DNA of 64,000 nucleotides from Hymenobacter frigidus. Lineage in GTDB: Bacteria > Bacteroidota > Bacteroidia > Cytophagales > Hymenobacteraceae. The notes beneath the pieces are model-generated. The model was given only the letters and a program-made list of their open reading frames with translations, was not told the origin of the DNA and made no database searches. Location of the stretch: NCBI RefSeq assembly GCF_014640435.1, contig NZ_BMGY01000006.1, positions 62,001 through 126,000 of the forward strand. The letters are read 5' to 3'. Within the stretch, counting starts at the first letter, position 1; every line of letters begins with the position of its first letter. Positions 31,788 to 40,688 of this stretch are shown here, piece after piece. A program made the position numbers and the translations under genes.

Positions 31788-32630
31788 ATGGACCACGTTA
31801 AATTATTCACCGACACCAGCCTGGCTTGCAGCAAGCTCATCACGGGGCGCTACAGCACCTCGTTCACGCTGGGCATTCGCACGCTCGATGAGCAGCTGCA
31901 CCTGCCGGTGTACGCCGTGTATGGCTTTGTGCGCTGGGCCGATGAAATCGTGGATACTTTCCATGACCACGACAAAGCGGCGCTACTGGCCGATTTCCGC
32001 CGCCAGACCTATGAGGCACTGGATACGGGCCTAAGTTTCAATCCGGTGCTGCATTCTTTTCAGCACGTGGTGCACCGCTACGGAATTGACCGTGAGTTTA
32101 TTGAGGCCTTTCTGCACAGCATGGCGCTTGATTTGGAGGACCAGAACTACCATCCCGGGCTGTATCAAGAGTACATCTACGGCTCGGCCGAAGTAGTGGG
32201 GCTGATGTGCCTGCGCATCTTCTGCGACGGCGATTCGGCCATGTTTGAGCGGCTGCGCGAGCCGGCTCGGCGGCTGGGTTCAGCGTTTCAAAAGGTGAAT
32301 TTCCTGCGCGACATTCGGTCTGACTACGAAGACCGGGGCCGGGTGTACTTCCCTGGCGTGGTGTACCAGCATTTCAACGACGCGACCAAAAGCGAGATTG
32401 AGGCCGACATCAGAGCGGACTTTGAGGCGGCTTACGTAGGTATTCAGCAATTGCCAAGTTCGGCTAAGCTGGGGGTATACCTGGCCTATGTTTACTACCT
32501 GAAGCTTTTTTACAAGATTAAGAAGCTGACGGCGGCCCGCATTCTGGGTGAGCGGGTGCGGGTGCCCGACAATACTAAGCTGTTGCTGCTGGTGGGGTCG
32601 TATTTTCGGTATCGGCTGTCGCGCATTTAA
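31788..32630 (+). CDS. crtB: Phytoene synthase CrtB
   Basis: 280 residues. The two Asp-rich prenyl-diphosphate sites are D52-EIV-D56 and D175-IRS-D179 (NFLRDIRSDYEDRGRVYFP). It joins two geranylgeranyl diphosphates to phytoene, the first committed carotenoid step. Length and motifs match the squalene/phytoene synthase family. It should be co-expressed with crtI. Confidence 0.95.
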   Translation: MDHVKLFTDTSLACSKLITGRYSTSFTLGIRTLDEQLHLPVYAVYGFVRWADEIVDTFHDHDKAALLADFRRQTYEALDTGLSFNPVLHSFQHVVHRYGIDREFIEAFLHSMALDLEDQNYHPGLYQEYIYGSAEVVGLMCLRIFCDGDSAMFERLREPARRLGSAFQKVNFLRDIRSDYEDRGRVYFPGVVYQHFNDATKSEIEADIRADFEAAYVGIQQLPSSAKLGVYLAYVYYLKLFYKIKKLTAARILGERVRVPDNTKLLLLVGSYFRYRLSRI

Positions 32631-32699
32631 GCCGAATTTTGCGCACGGCTTTTGCCAAGGGTAAACTGTATTGTTGCCTTACGCTGTAGTTTTGCTGAT

Positions 32700-33347
32700 A
32701 TGCGTATTTCCGGTTTTCTGTTTTCTACGATTGTTTTAGGGTTTTGGTCGTCGTCCTCGGCGGCCGATTTGCGTAGTAGTGTTTGGCGGACCAGTGTAGC
32801 ATGGCGGCCGTCTGTTGTCATCGCCGCTGTTCCCAATACCCTCCGAATTACTCTATTTAACCCCATCAAACCTGTGTCGTCGTCTCCTTTCCACCCCGCC
32901 ACCCTGCGCCGCCACTACGAGCTGGCCGCCGCCGACAAAGCCGCTGGCGAAAAGTTTTATAAGCTGCTGGCCGATTACAAGGACCGCGACGCGCTGGTGC
33001 TGGGCTACAAAGCGGCGGCCGAAGCCATCCGGGCCCGCGACGCGTCGATGTTCAACAAGCTGACCTACGTGCAGGACGCGGCCAAAACCTTTGAGCAAGC
33101 CGTGGGCCTCGACCCGCAGAACCCTGAAATCCGCTTTCTGCGTTTTTCTGTGGAAAGCAACCTGCCTGCTTTCCTGGGCCTGAGCAAACACGTTGACCAA
33201 GACAAGGAAATGCTGCTGAGCGCCGCGCTCAGCCATCCCGGCTCAGGCCTGGACTCGGAGGCATTCCGCACGGTGCGCAACTTTTTGGTGGAGCGCGGCC
33301 ACGTGAGCGAGGGAGATGCCCAACGCCTGAGCAAGGTGAAAGAGTAG
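32700..33347 (+). CDS. Hypothetical protein conserved in carotenoid locus
   Basis: 215 residues from the ATG at 32700. The N-terminal ~60 residues are hydrophobic and Ser-rich (MRISGFLFSTIVLGFWSSSS), with a likely signal or anchor. The rest is helical: HYELAAADKAAGEKFYKLLA, TYVQDAAKTFEQAVGLDPQN and PEIRFLRFSVESNLPAFLGL. The part AVGLDPQNPEIRFLRF has TPR character. A start further downstream is possible. Function unknown; position between crtB and ispH suggests it is transcribed with them. Confidence 0.7.
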   Translation: MRISGFLFSTIVLGFWSSSSAADLRSSVWRTSVAWRPSVVIAAVPNTLRITLFNPIKPVSSSPFHPATLRRHYELAAADKAAGEKFYKLLADYKDRDALVLGYKAAAEAIRARDASMFNKLTYVQDAAKTFEQAVGLDPQNPEIRFLRFSVESNLPAFLGLSKHVDQDKEMLLSAALSHPGSGLDSEAFRTVRNFLVERGHVSEGDAQRLSKVKE

Positions 33348-33482
33348 CCCTTTGGTTGTTGGCAACCGGCGCAATAGCGGATGGGCAAATTAATTTAAGT
33401 TTAACCTACGTATTTTCGGCGGTCCGGCCAATGTTTCGCAACCTTGCGGGCAGGTTGCTGGTTACTCAGACCTATGCCGAAA

Positions 33483-34325
33483 ATGTCGCTCAGCGTCCGA
33501 ATCGACCCCAACTCTGGCTTTTGCTTTGGTGTGATATACGCCATTCAAATGGCCGAAGACCTGCTCGATGAGCAAGGCTACCTCTATTGCCTGGGCGATA
33601 TTGTGCACAACGATGAGGAAGTGCAGCGCCTGGAGGTCCGGGGCCTGCGCATCATTTGCCACGAGCAGCTGGCCGAGCTGCGCGATGAAGCCGTGCTAAT
33701 ACGAGCTCATGGCGAGCCGCCGGCCACCTACCAGATGGCCATGGAAAACAACCTGACGCTGATTGACGCCAGTTGTCCGGTAGTGCTCAAGCTGCAAAAC
33801 CGCATCAAGACCAGCTACGACAAAAAAGAGAAAATCTTCATCTACGGCAAGCACGGCCATGCCGAAGTGTTGGGCTTGCTGGGTCAGACAAGCGGCAACG
33901 CCGTGGTGTTCGAGAGCCTCGATGAGCTGCTCGGCCACGAGCTGCCCGAAAATATCACCCTCTACAGCCAGACCACCAAGAGCACCAGCAGCTTCTACAA
34001 CATCAAGAACCAGCTGGAAACCCGAGGCTATCAGGTGAATGCCAACGACACCATCTGTCGGCAGGTGAGTAATAGGGACAAGGACCTGCGCCGCTTTGCC
34101 GCGCAGTACGACCAGATTGTGTTCGTATCGGGCACCAAGAGCTCGAATGGTAAGGTGTTGTACCAAGTGTGCCTCGAAACCAACCCGCAGACCCACTTCA
34201 TCTCTAACGTGGCCGAAATCAACGCCGCTTGGTTACAGCCGGGCCAGTCGGTGGGCATTTGCGGGGCTACCAGCACGCCCATGTGGTTGATGGAGCAGGT
34301 ACGCGACCGGTTGCTGAGCTTGTAG
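33483..34325 (+). CDS. ispH: 4-hydroxy-3-methylbut-2-enyl diphosphate reductase IspH
   Basis: About 280 residues. Cys ligands of the Fe-S cluster appear in SGFCFGV (Cys14), DASCPVV and NDTICRQVSNR; IRAHGEPP and YGKHGHAEVLGLLGQT are the usual substrate-binding segments. It makes IPP and DMAPP in the last MEP-pathway step, feeding the neighbouring crt genes. The ATG at 33483 gives the typical short N-terminus (MSLSVRIDPNSGFCFG); ATG at 33474 is also in frame. The next gene starts 21 bp after the stop. Confidence 0.94.
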   Translation: MSLSVRIDPNSGFCFGVIYAIQMAEDLLDEQGYLYCLGDIVHNDEEVQRLEVRGLRIICHEQLAELRDEAVLIRAHGEPPATYQMAMENNLTLIDASCPVVLKLQNRIKTSYDKKEKIFIYGKHGHAEVLGLLGQTSGNAVVFESLDELLGHELPENITLYSQTTKSTSSFYNIKNQLETRGYQVNANDTICRQVSNRDKDLRRFAAQYDQIVFVSGTKSSNGKVLYQVCLETNPQTHFISNVAEINAAWLQPGQSVGICGATSTPMWLMEQVRDRLLSL

Positions 34326-34346
34326 AAACAACGTGAGCGCGGAGCC

Positions 34347-34676
34347 ATGCAAATAACCGACTTACCATTTGGCGTTACCAACTGGGCCGAGGTGCCGGGC
34401 GAGGAGCACGTCGGCACTACCGGCACCGCCTTGTGGCGCACCCGGCAGTTTGGGCCGGTGCGGGTGCGCATGGTGGAGTACAGCCCCGGCTACGTGGCCG
34501 ACCATTGGTGCCAGAAGGGGCATTTTCTGCTAGTGGTAGCTGGTGAGTTGGGTACGGAACTGGCCGATGGCCGTCAGTTCGTGCTGAGGCCGGGCACGAG
34601 CTACCAAGTGGCCGATGGGGCCGAAGCACACCGCAGCCATACTGCCGCCGGAGCCACACTTTTCATTGTCGATTAA
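34347..34676 (+). CDS. DHCW-motif cupin-fold protein
   Basis: 109 residues, a single cupin barrel: GPVRVRMVEYSPGYVADHWC, KGHFLLVVAGELGTELADGR and FVLRPGTSYQVADGAEAHRS. The DHWC sequence is a variant of the DHCW motif that names this family. His residues at DHW, GH and AHR could bind a metal. The catalytic role is unknown. Its stop codon overlaps the crtW start by one base, so the two are co-translated. Confidence 0.85.
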   Translation: MQITDLPFGVTNWAEVPGEEHVGTTGTALWRTRQFGPVRVRMVEYSPGYVADHWCQKGHFLLVVAGELGTELADGRQFVLRPGTSYQVADGAEAHRSHTAAGATLFIVD

Positions 34677-35416
34677 TGCTAACTGCCACCAAATCAGCCG
34701 TTGCTTTTGCCGCGCCGCGCCGGGTGCCTCCCACGCCGGTGGGTGGCAAAGGGGCAGCCGTGGCGCTACTGGTGCTGCTGACGTGGGCGAGCCTGTTGAC
34801 GTTCTTGCTCAGCAGCTACCAGCCCAACTGGTATTCGCCCGTGCCCTATCTGTTGGTGCTGCTGCAAACCCACCTTTATACCGGGCTTTTTATCACCGCC
34901 CACGATGCCATGCACGGCGTAGTAAGCCCGAACAAGCAGCTGAACAACGCCTTGGGGATTCTGGCGGCTGGTTTGTTTGCTTATAATTGGTTTCCCGGCA
35001 TGTTGGCCAAGCACCACGCCCATCACCGCCACGTTGGCACCCAAGACGACCCTGATTATCACGACGGTAACCACCCCGGTTTTCTGCCTTGGTTCCTACG
35101 CTTTGCCTGGAACTACGTGACCTGGTGGCAGGTGCTCCTGATGGCCGTGACCTACAATGTGCTGAAGCTGTTTTTTCCCCAAGCCAATGTCATCGCCTTT
35201 TGGATGGTGCCAGCTGTGCTGGCTACTTTTCAGCTGTTCTTCTTTGGAACTTACCTGCCGCATCGGGGCGAACACGCGGCCGATAACCTGCACAGGGCGC
35301 GCAGCCAGTTTCGGCACCACCTGTGGGCGTTCGTGAGCTGCTACTTTTTCGGCTACCATTACGAGCACCACGACCAGCCGTATCTGCCTTGGTGGCGCTT
35401 GTGGAAGACCAAATAA
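34676..35416 (+). CDS. crtW: Beta-carotene ketolase CrtW
   Basis: 246 residues, membrane-bound fatty-acid-desaturase fold. His motifs H76-DAM-H80, H113-H-A-H-H117 and a C-terminal HYEHH are the CrtW di-iron ligands; FFGTYLPHRGEH is a family signature. It should add C-4 keto groups to beta-ionone rings. Together with CrtZ it can give keto-hydroxy carotenoids; Hymenobacter pigments are usually red for such reasons. Strong terminator 6 bp after the stop. Confidence 0.93.
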   Translation: MLTATKSAVAFAAPRRVPPTPVGGKGAAVALLVLLTWASLLTFLLSSYQPNWYSPVPYLLVLLQTHLYTGLFITAHDAMHGVVSPNKQLNNALGILAAGLFAYNWFPGMLAKHHAHHRHVGTQDDPDYHDGNHPGFLPWFLRFAWNYVTWWQVLLMAVTYNVLKLFFPQANVIAFWMVPAVLATFQLFFFGTYLPHRGEHAADNLHRARSQFRHHLWAFVSCYFFGYHYEHHDQPYLPWWRLWKTK

Positions 35417-35421
35417 AACAG

Positions 35422-35465
35422 ATAAAAAAAGGTCCCGTTCGTTATCGAACGGGACCTTTTTTTAT
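35422..35465 (+). terminator. Strong terminator closing the carotenoid block
   Basis: 20-bp stem, 35422-35441 (ending GGTCCCGTTCG) pairing perfectly with 35446-35465 over a TTAT loop; the T run is part of the stem. It can act in both directions. I see no gene in 35466-35581. Confidence 0.9.
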
Positions 35466-35581
35466 CTGCTAACAATGCTTAAGTGCCAAGCCACTATCTT
35501 TTAGCTAATAGCTGGTAGCTTTTGTTCTCATAACCAAGTGATTACACCGGCTTCATTGTTCGTTTAATTAGGGATTGGCAC

Positions 35582-35950
35582 TTAGTGCACCGCGTTGGTC
35601 TTCTTGCAGCAGTCCGGCAGCCGGTTGTAAGCACGGGCATCGGCAGTCAGCTTGTCAGCATCGTAACCGATTTTCTGCACGGCGGTGCGCAGCGCTTCGG
35701 GCGACGTTTTATCGGCTTTGTAAGTCACTGTGACAATTTGAGTGGGTACATCCAGAACCGCGCTTTGCACGCCTTTTTCGTAGGCCAGGCTTTTTTCAAT
35801 GCGCGACTTGCACATGTCGCACACCGCCGAAGTTTTGAACTGGACCGTGGTGGTACCTGGTGCTTTAGCGGTAGTAGGCGCGGTTTGGGCCTGGGCGCTG
35901 GGCGAAAAGTGTAACAAACCGAATAAGGGCAGTGCGAGGAGGAATTTCAT
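35582..35950 (-). CDS. Secreted heavy-metal-binding (HMA) protein
   Basis: 122 residues. Signal peptide ends PSAQAQ (~residue 22). A single HMA domain (~35-102) has the metal site C44-DM-C47 (AVCDMCKSRIEK), and a further C114-C115 pair is at the C-terminus (LPDCCKKTN). The metal is probably Cu(I) or a similar soft metal. Its neighbours on the same strand, a TonB receptor and an HYC_CC_PP-like protein, form a metal-type locus. It should act in the periplasm, catching metal behind the receptor. Function from the fold and context only. Confidence 0.88.
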   Translation of the reverse strand: MKFLLALPLFGLLHFSPSAQAQTAPTTAKAPGTTTVQFKTSAVCDMCKSRIEKSLAYEKGVQSAVLDVPTQIVTVTYKADKTSPEALRTAVQKIGYDADKLTADARAYNRLPDCCKKTNAVH

Positions 35951-36030
35951 GGAATCGAGTTAGGTAGTAGGGTATTGACAGCTATAACAAAATTGCTGCC
36001 GAAAAAAGTTAAAAAGTTAATGGGCCTTCG

Positions 36031-38427
36031 CTACTCGATGCGATAGCGTAACCCTCCGTAGGTGAGGCGGCCAAACACCGGCCCCCAGACCATGGCGGCA
36101 TCGAAGCTGGGGCTAAATGGGGCCGCCGCCCCTTCAATGGGGTTGGGTTGGCGATAGTTGGTCAGGTTTTCGACCCCAACATACAATTCCAGCCGCTTGA
36201 AGGCCCGCGTGACCTGAGCATTCAGCGCGGCGTAGCGCGGCGCCATTTCGGGCGTGTATTCCTGCCCCGAGCCGTGCGCATGCGTGCTGGTAACGTGCGC
36301 TAGCGGCCGCTGCCCAAACCATTGCACCGTGAAATCACCGCGCCACTTATCAAAAGCACTGGCGTAGCCCAGGTTCAGAAAGGCGCGGTGGGTGGGGGTG
36401 AGAGGCTTGGGTAATAGAATGTTGTCGTAGGTGGTGCGCACGTCGAGGTACTTGTAGGCCCCTTTCACTTGCAGCCCTTTCAGTGGCTCAACTTGCAGCT
36501 CGGCTTGCATACTGCGGGAAAAGGAGCGGCCACCGGGCACCAGGTTATCAACAATAATAAAGCCTCCCGAAGTGTACATGTCGGCCACCACCTGGTTCTG
36601 AAAGTCCGTGTGGTAGTAGTCGATAATAAACGTAGCCGGGCGGCCCAACGCCGTGAAATACTGCGTGGCGCTGCCGCCCAGGTTCCAGGCTTTTTCGGGG
36701 CGCAGGTTGGCACCGATTACGAATTCGCGGGCACTGGCCAGCATGGCGGCATTGTCGGCAATGGGATTGGCCACGCGGAAACCCCGGCCGGTAGCCAGGC
36801 GCAGCACAGTGTTTTTGGCCACGTCGTATTTCAGGTTGAGGCGGGGCGTTACCTGCCAGCCGTAAAGGTTGTGGCGGTCGGCGCGCAGGCCGGCCACCAC
36901 CGTTAGGTTGCGGCTGTTCTGGTAGGTGTACTCGGCAAAAGCGCCGGGCACCAGCTCGCGGCGGGCGCGGTGCTCACGGGCGTAAGCCTCGGCGGGCGTT
37001 TCGATGAGGTAGGTGCGGCCGTCGCTTAATAGTTCTTTGTAGTCGTCGTAGAGAAAGCTCAGGCCCGTGCGGTACACGTGGGCCGTGTTGCCAAGCGCAC
37101 TCTGAAACAGCAGAGTGGCCAGGCCCGTGCGCTGGGTGCCGTCGTAGCGGCGTGAGGTGCGGTTGCTAACGAGGGCGGGCGGGAGCGTGGGGTCATGGCC
37201 GACGTGGTAGGTTTGGTAGCCGTACGAATACCGTGAGGTGAAATCATGGTCGGTGCCGCTTAGCAGCAGGCCCAGGCTCTGGAACGGGCGCGAGGGCCAG
37301 GTGTAGGAAGTTTTGGCGTAGCCCGTGTAGCGGGTGGTGGCCTGCGTCGTGCCGTAATTCTGCAGGAATGCCGCGTCGCCGGTGTTCCGGAAACCAAGCT
37401 GGCCGCCCTGCCGGGTTTCGCGCAGCGCGCCCAAGCCCACTTCACTTACTAAGCCGTGCCCCGACAGGTACTTCCATTTATTAAAGGCGTTGAACTGGGT
37501 GGCCAGCGGCAGGTCCAGAAACTTGTCGTCGTTGCGGTCCACGCGGTTGCCCAGGTGGTCGGTGTGCAGCAGCAGCACCGTGCTCCATTTCGGGCTGATG
37601 CGCGCCGAAGCATTCAGATTGATATCGAATTTGCCGAGGTCGTTGCCGTACATATTGAACAGCAGCTGGTCCGTTTTCTCCGGCTCTTTCAATTTTACGT
37701 TCACCTGCCCCGAAATGGCTTCGTATCCGTTCACTACCGAGCCCGTGCCTTTGATGATTTCAATGCTTTCAATCCACGGCCCCGCCAGATAGCCCAAGCG
37801 GTAGGGGGCCGCCAGTCCGCGCAGGGCCGGTTGGTTGTCCACCGTCAGCAGCGAGTAGCTGCCATCCAGGCCAAGCAGCTGAATCTGTTTCGCGCCCGAT
37901 ACGGCATCCGACGTCGTCACTTCCACCGAGGCGTTGGTTTCGAAGCTTTCGGCTAGGTTGCAGCAGGCCGATTTGGTCAGGTCGCGGCTCGAAATTACCT
38001 GCACGTTGGCCGGGGTGAGGGAAGAATAGGCCGGACCCCGGGCCGTCACGGTCACTTCGCCTAGTTCCTGGCCAGCGCGTAGGGCCACGCGCAAATACGG
38101 TGCACCGGTGGCGGCCACCGCCAGCGTATCGGGGCGGTAGCCCAGCGCCTGCACCACCAGCCGCGAGGCTGCCCGCGCCGGTCGCACCAGCGTGAAACGC
38201 CCCGCTTCATCAGAATTCGTGGTAATCACCGGCGCGTTGGCGTCGGGAATATCAAAGAGCCAGCGCAGCACCGCGCCGGGTAGGGGAGTGCCTTTTCCCG
38301 CCTCCGTGACCTCGCCCCGTACCGGCGCAATGGCCGTCGACTGGGCCGCTGCCGCACCCGGCCGCAGTCCCAATAGTGCCAACGCTACTAGGGGGAATAG
38401 CGGAAAATTTCCGCATATAAGTTTCAT
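36031..38427 (-). CDS. TonB-dependent receptor, probable metal uptake
   Basis: 798 residues. Signal peptide ends GAAAAQ (~residue 28). A carboxypeptidase-regulatory domain (~30-115) precedes the plug (~130-260; VQVISSRDLTKSACCNLAES, IEIIKGTGSVVNGYEAISGQ) and a barrel with C-terminal FGRLTYGGLRYRIE. The plug starts with SACCNLAESFETN, seen in Bacteroidetes receptors linked to copper or siderophores; the Cys pair could bind metal. It sits between genes for Cys-rich proteins. Substrate unknown but a metal is likely. Upstream gene on the same strand is 97 bp away. Confidence 0.92.
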   Translation of the reverse strand: MKLICGNFPLFPLVALALLGLRPGAAAAQSTAIAPVRGEVTEAGKGTPLPGAVLRWLFDIPDANAPVITTNSDEAGRFTLVRPARAASRLVVQALGYRPDTLAVAATGAPYLRVALRAGQELGEVTVTARGPAYSSLTPANVQVISSRDLTKSACCNLAESFETNASVEVTTSDAVSGAKQIQLLGLDGSYSLLTVDNQPALRGLAAPYRLGYLAGPWIESIEIIKGTGSVVNGYEAISGQVNVKLKEPEKTDQLLFNMYGNDLGKFDINLNASARISPKWSTVLLLHTDHLGNRVDRNDDKFLDLPLATQFNAFNKWKYLSGHGLVSEVGLGALRETRQGGQLGFRNTGDAAFLQNYGTTQATTRYTGYAKTSYTWPSRPFQSLGLLLSGTDHDFTSRYSYGYQTYHVGHDPTLPPALVSNRTSRRYDGTQRTGLATLLFQSALGNTAHVYRTGLSFLYDDYKELLSDGRTYLIETPAEAYAREHRARRELVPGAFAEYTYQNSRNLTVVAGLRADRHNLYGWQVTPRLNLKYDVAKNTVLRLATGRGFRVANPIADNAAMLASAREFVIGANLRPEKAWNLGGSATQYFTALGRPATFIIDYYHTDFQNQVVADMYTSGGFIIVDNLVPGGRSFSRSMQAELQVEPLKGLQVKGAYKYLDVRTTYDNILLPKPLTPTHRAFLNLGYASAFDKWRGDFTVQWFGQRPLAHVTSTHAHGSGQEYTPEMAPRYAALNAQVTRAFKRLELYVGVENLTNYRQPNPIEGAAAPFSPSFDAAMVWGPVFGRLTYGGLRYRIE

Positions 38428-38524
38428 ATCGTCTGATAGTTAGGTATTCTGAGAATAAGGCCGTTGCCGGGCAGCGGCTTTTGCCACTTTGCCAGCATCG
38501 GGCAATGGACTAATTCCAGAAAAC

Positions 38525-38968
38525 CTAAACCATCAGTGTGCAGACAAATGCCAGTAGCGCCCTCCCGCTGCGCGGCGGGGGCGACGAATCGGCTGCGAAC
38601 CAGCGCGGACTGTCGTATGTCAGTAGCGTGACCGTTGGCGAAACCGGCCAGGCCAAGTCTGAAGAACCCGCTGCCATCGGTAATGGGGCAGGTAATAGAA
38701 TTTTGGCGGCCAACTCAGGGGAGGGCACCGACAGCTTGTGCACCTGCTGGCTGAAATCGCAGCAATTGTCTTTAGCCACAGGAATGGCGGGAGCCAAGTC
38801 GCCGAGGCAGCCGCGCAGGTCGGCCTGGCCCGCTACCGCTACGGCTACTCTACTGAGGCCGCTCATGCGGCAGGTGAGCCGCTGCACCGTGAAGCCCACC
38901 GAGGTGAGAAGCACCAGCACAGCCAGTAGCAGGCTAACGGAGCGACGGAACAGGGAGTAGGGACGCAT
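38525..38968 (-). CDS. HYC_CC_PP-like small membrane-anchored protein
   Basis: 147 residues from the ATG at 38968. N-terminal membrane segment (SVSLLLAVLVLLTSVGFTV), then T-C33 (in place of HYC: RLTCRM), C54, the C69-C70 pair (DNCCDF) and a PPP motif at 130-132 with tail RALLAFVCTLMV. The order Cys, CC, PP matches the HYC_CC_PP family of Bacteroidetes, often next to TonB receptors for metals. It is divergent from mraZ across 316 bp. Role unknown; metal sensing or handling is inference. Confidence 0.75.
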   Translation of the reverse strand: MRPYSLFRRSVSLLLAVLVLLTSVGFTVQRLTCRMSGLSRVAVAVAGQADLRGCLGDLAPAIPVAKDNCCDFSQQVHKLSVPSPELAAKILLPAPLPMAAGSSDLAWPVSPTVTLLTYDSPRWFAADSSPPPRSGRALLAFVCTLMV

Positions 38969-39196
38969 AACTACTACAAAGGTAAGCCCCCAACGGTAGG
39001 CATTGGGGTGTAGAACCCGGGTTTGAAGCGTACAACTTCCGGCCAGCAACTTAGTTTTCCCTGAAGCCCCCCTGACAATTCCGGTGCTGCCGTTTTAACG
39101 CTTACGGCTAATTCATCCCCAATCATTGCTGCCTGCCACAGCTCCAAAGTCAATCAAAAGCTGCTTTTGAGCCGTGTGGTGGCTATTTTGTATTTG

Positions 39197-39249
39197 TGGT
39201 AAGAAATGGTAAATCGTGGTTGATTTCCCATCGGCTTCCCGTACATTTG
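39197..39249 (+). promoter_or_regulatory. mraZ promoter with three MraZ-type boxes
   Basis: TGGTA, TGGTA and TGGTT start at 39197, 39207 and 39217, exactly 10 bp apart, as in MraZ operators (TGGGN-N5 repeats in E. coli). The third overlaps a GTTG at 39219-39222 that lies 19 bp before TACATTTG (39242-39249), a perfect TAnnTTTG -7 element. Transcription would begin near 39256, about 30 bp before the mraZ ATG, so bound MraZ should block it. Confidence 0.7.
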
Positions 39250-39284
39250 TTCATACCGCCCTTTTAAGTTCCGGCGGCTTGCCC

Positions 39285-39758
39285 ATGAACCTGCTGTCCG
39301 GCGAATACGAATGCAAGCTCGACCCGAAGGGGCGGTTGGTGTTGCCGGCCAAAGTGAAAAGCAACTTGCCCGAGCAATCCGGTAACCAACTGGTGCTCGT
39401 GCGCGGCTTCGAGCCCTGCCTGGTGCTCTACCCCCGGGCCGCGTGGCACGTCATTCACGAGAAGGTGTTGGCCCTCGACGAGTTCAACGAAGAGTACCGT
39501 CAGTTTCAGCGCAATTTTTTCCGGGGTATGACTGAAGTAGAACTCGATACCATCAATCGTTTCATGCTGCCTCGTAGCATGTTACGCTATGCCGGTATTG
39601 AGAAGGAAGCCATTATTGTAGGCTTGGGAAATCGGTGCGAAGTCTGGGACCCCGCCCGCTACGATGAGTTCCTCATCAAAGACCAGCAGAGCTTTAGCAA
39701 ACTGGCACAGAAATTTTTATCCGTCGAAACTCCGCCGCTGGGCGGCCCCGTGGCGTGA
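39285..39758 (+). CDS. mraZ: Division/cell wall cluster regulator MraZ
   Basis: 157 residues from the ATG at 39285. Two SpoVT/AbrB-like repeats: LSGEYECKLDPKGRLVLPAK and TEVELDTINRFMLPRSMLRY. In other bacteria MraZ binds repeated TGGGN boxes before its own operon and represses it. The matching boxes at 39197-39221 support this. The stop overlaps the rsmH start by 4 bases (GTGA). Confidence 0.93.
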   Translation: MNLLSGEYECKLDPKGRLVLPAKVKSNLPEQSGNQLVLVRGFEPCLVLYPRAAWHVIHEKVLALDEFNEEYRQFQRNFFRGMTEVELDTINRFMLPRSMLRYAGIEKEAIIVGLGNRCEVWDPARYDEFLIKDQQSFSKLAQKFLSVETPPLGGPVA

Positions 39759-40678
39759 GCGACTACTCCAACGATACTGCCTATCATCGCCCGGTGATGC
39801 TGGCCCAATGCTTAGCGGCCCTCGACCTGCAGCCCGATGGCCGCTACGTCGACGTCACCTTTGGCGGCGGTGGGCACTCGGTCCGCATTCTGGAAAAACT
39901 GACCACCGGCCACCTCTACAGCTTCGACCAGGATGCTGATGCTGAGGCCGAAGCTGATAAATTTGAACAGCCGCAGTTTACATTTGTAAAAGCTAATTTC
40001 CGGGACTTAACCGCTGAGCTACAGCAGCTTGGCGTCTTGCCAGTGGACGGTCTGCTCGCCGACTTAGGGGTGAGCTCACATCAGTTCGACACGCCCGAGC
40101 GGGGTTTCTCGACCCGCTTCGACGGGCCGCTGGACATGCGCATGGACCCCGATGGACCCCTGACGGCCGCCGATATCCTCAACGACTACAAGGAGGCCGA
40201 CCTGCACCGCATCTTCGGAATGTACGGCGAGGTGACTAACGCCCGGACTTTGGCTCACACCGTGGTCGCGGCTCGTCGAGGCCGCACGCTGGCCACTATC
40301 GCGGAGCTCAAGGAGGCTATTCGGCCCTGTACCCCGCGAGGAAAGGAAAATAAGTATCTGGCTCAAGTCTTTCAGGCACTGCGTATTGAGGTGAACCAGG
40401 AAATGCAGGCACTTCAGGAAATGCTGCTGCAAACCGCTGAGGTATTGCGCCCGGGGGGGCGGCTGGTCGTAATGAGCTACCATTCGCTGGAAGACCGGTT
40501 GGTAAAGAATTTTATTGCCAAGGGCAAGTTTTTTGGCGCAGTCGAAAAAGACTTCTTTGGCAACGAAAGCAAGCCATTTGAAGCCGTGAACCGCAAGCCC
40601 GAAGAGGCCAGTGCCGAGGAGGTAGCCTTGAATAGCCGCGCCCGAAGTGCTAAATTGCGGGTTGCAATCAGAAACTAG
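39755..40678 (+). CDS. rsmH: 16S rRNA (cytosine-1402 N4) methyltransferase RsmH
   Basis: 307 residues, starting at GTG 39755 inside the mraZ stop. Motifs YHRPVMLAQCLAAL, FGGGGHS (SAM-binding loop), DGLLADLGVSSHQFDTPERG and VMSYHSLEDRLVKNF are standard for RsmH/MraW. It methylates C1402 of 16S rRNA. Length is normal. Next gene begins 10 bp downstream. Confidence 0.95.
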   Translation: MSDYSNDTAYHRPVMLAQCLAALDLQPDGRYVDVTFGGGGHSVRILEKLTTGHLYSFDQDADAEAEADKFEQPQFTFVKANFRDLTAELQQLGVLPVDGLLADLGVSSHQFDTPERGFSTRFDGPLDMRMDPDGPLTAADILNDYKEADLHRIFGMYGEVTNARTLAHTVVAARRGRTLATIAELKEAIRPCTPRGKENKYLAQVFQALRIEVNQEMQALQEMLLQTAEVLRPGGRLVVMSYHSLEDRLVKNFIAKGKFFGAVEKDFFGNESKPFEAVNRKPEEASAEEVALNSRARSAKLRVAIRN

Positions 40679-40688
40679 GAGAAAAAAA

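Noticed and set aside
38428..38524. Cobalamin or other riboswitch before the second TonB receptor
   Set aside because: Only 97 bp, with one short hairpin and no B12-box-like sequence.
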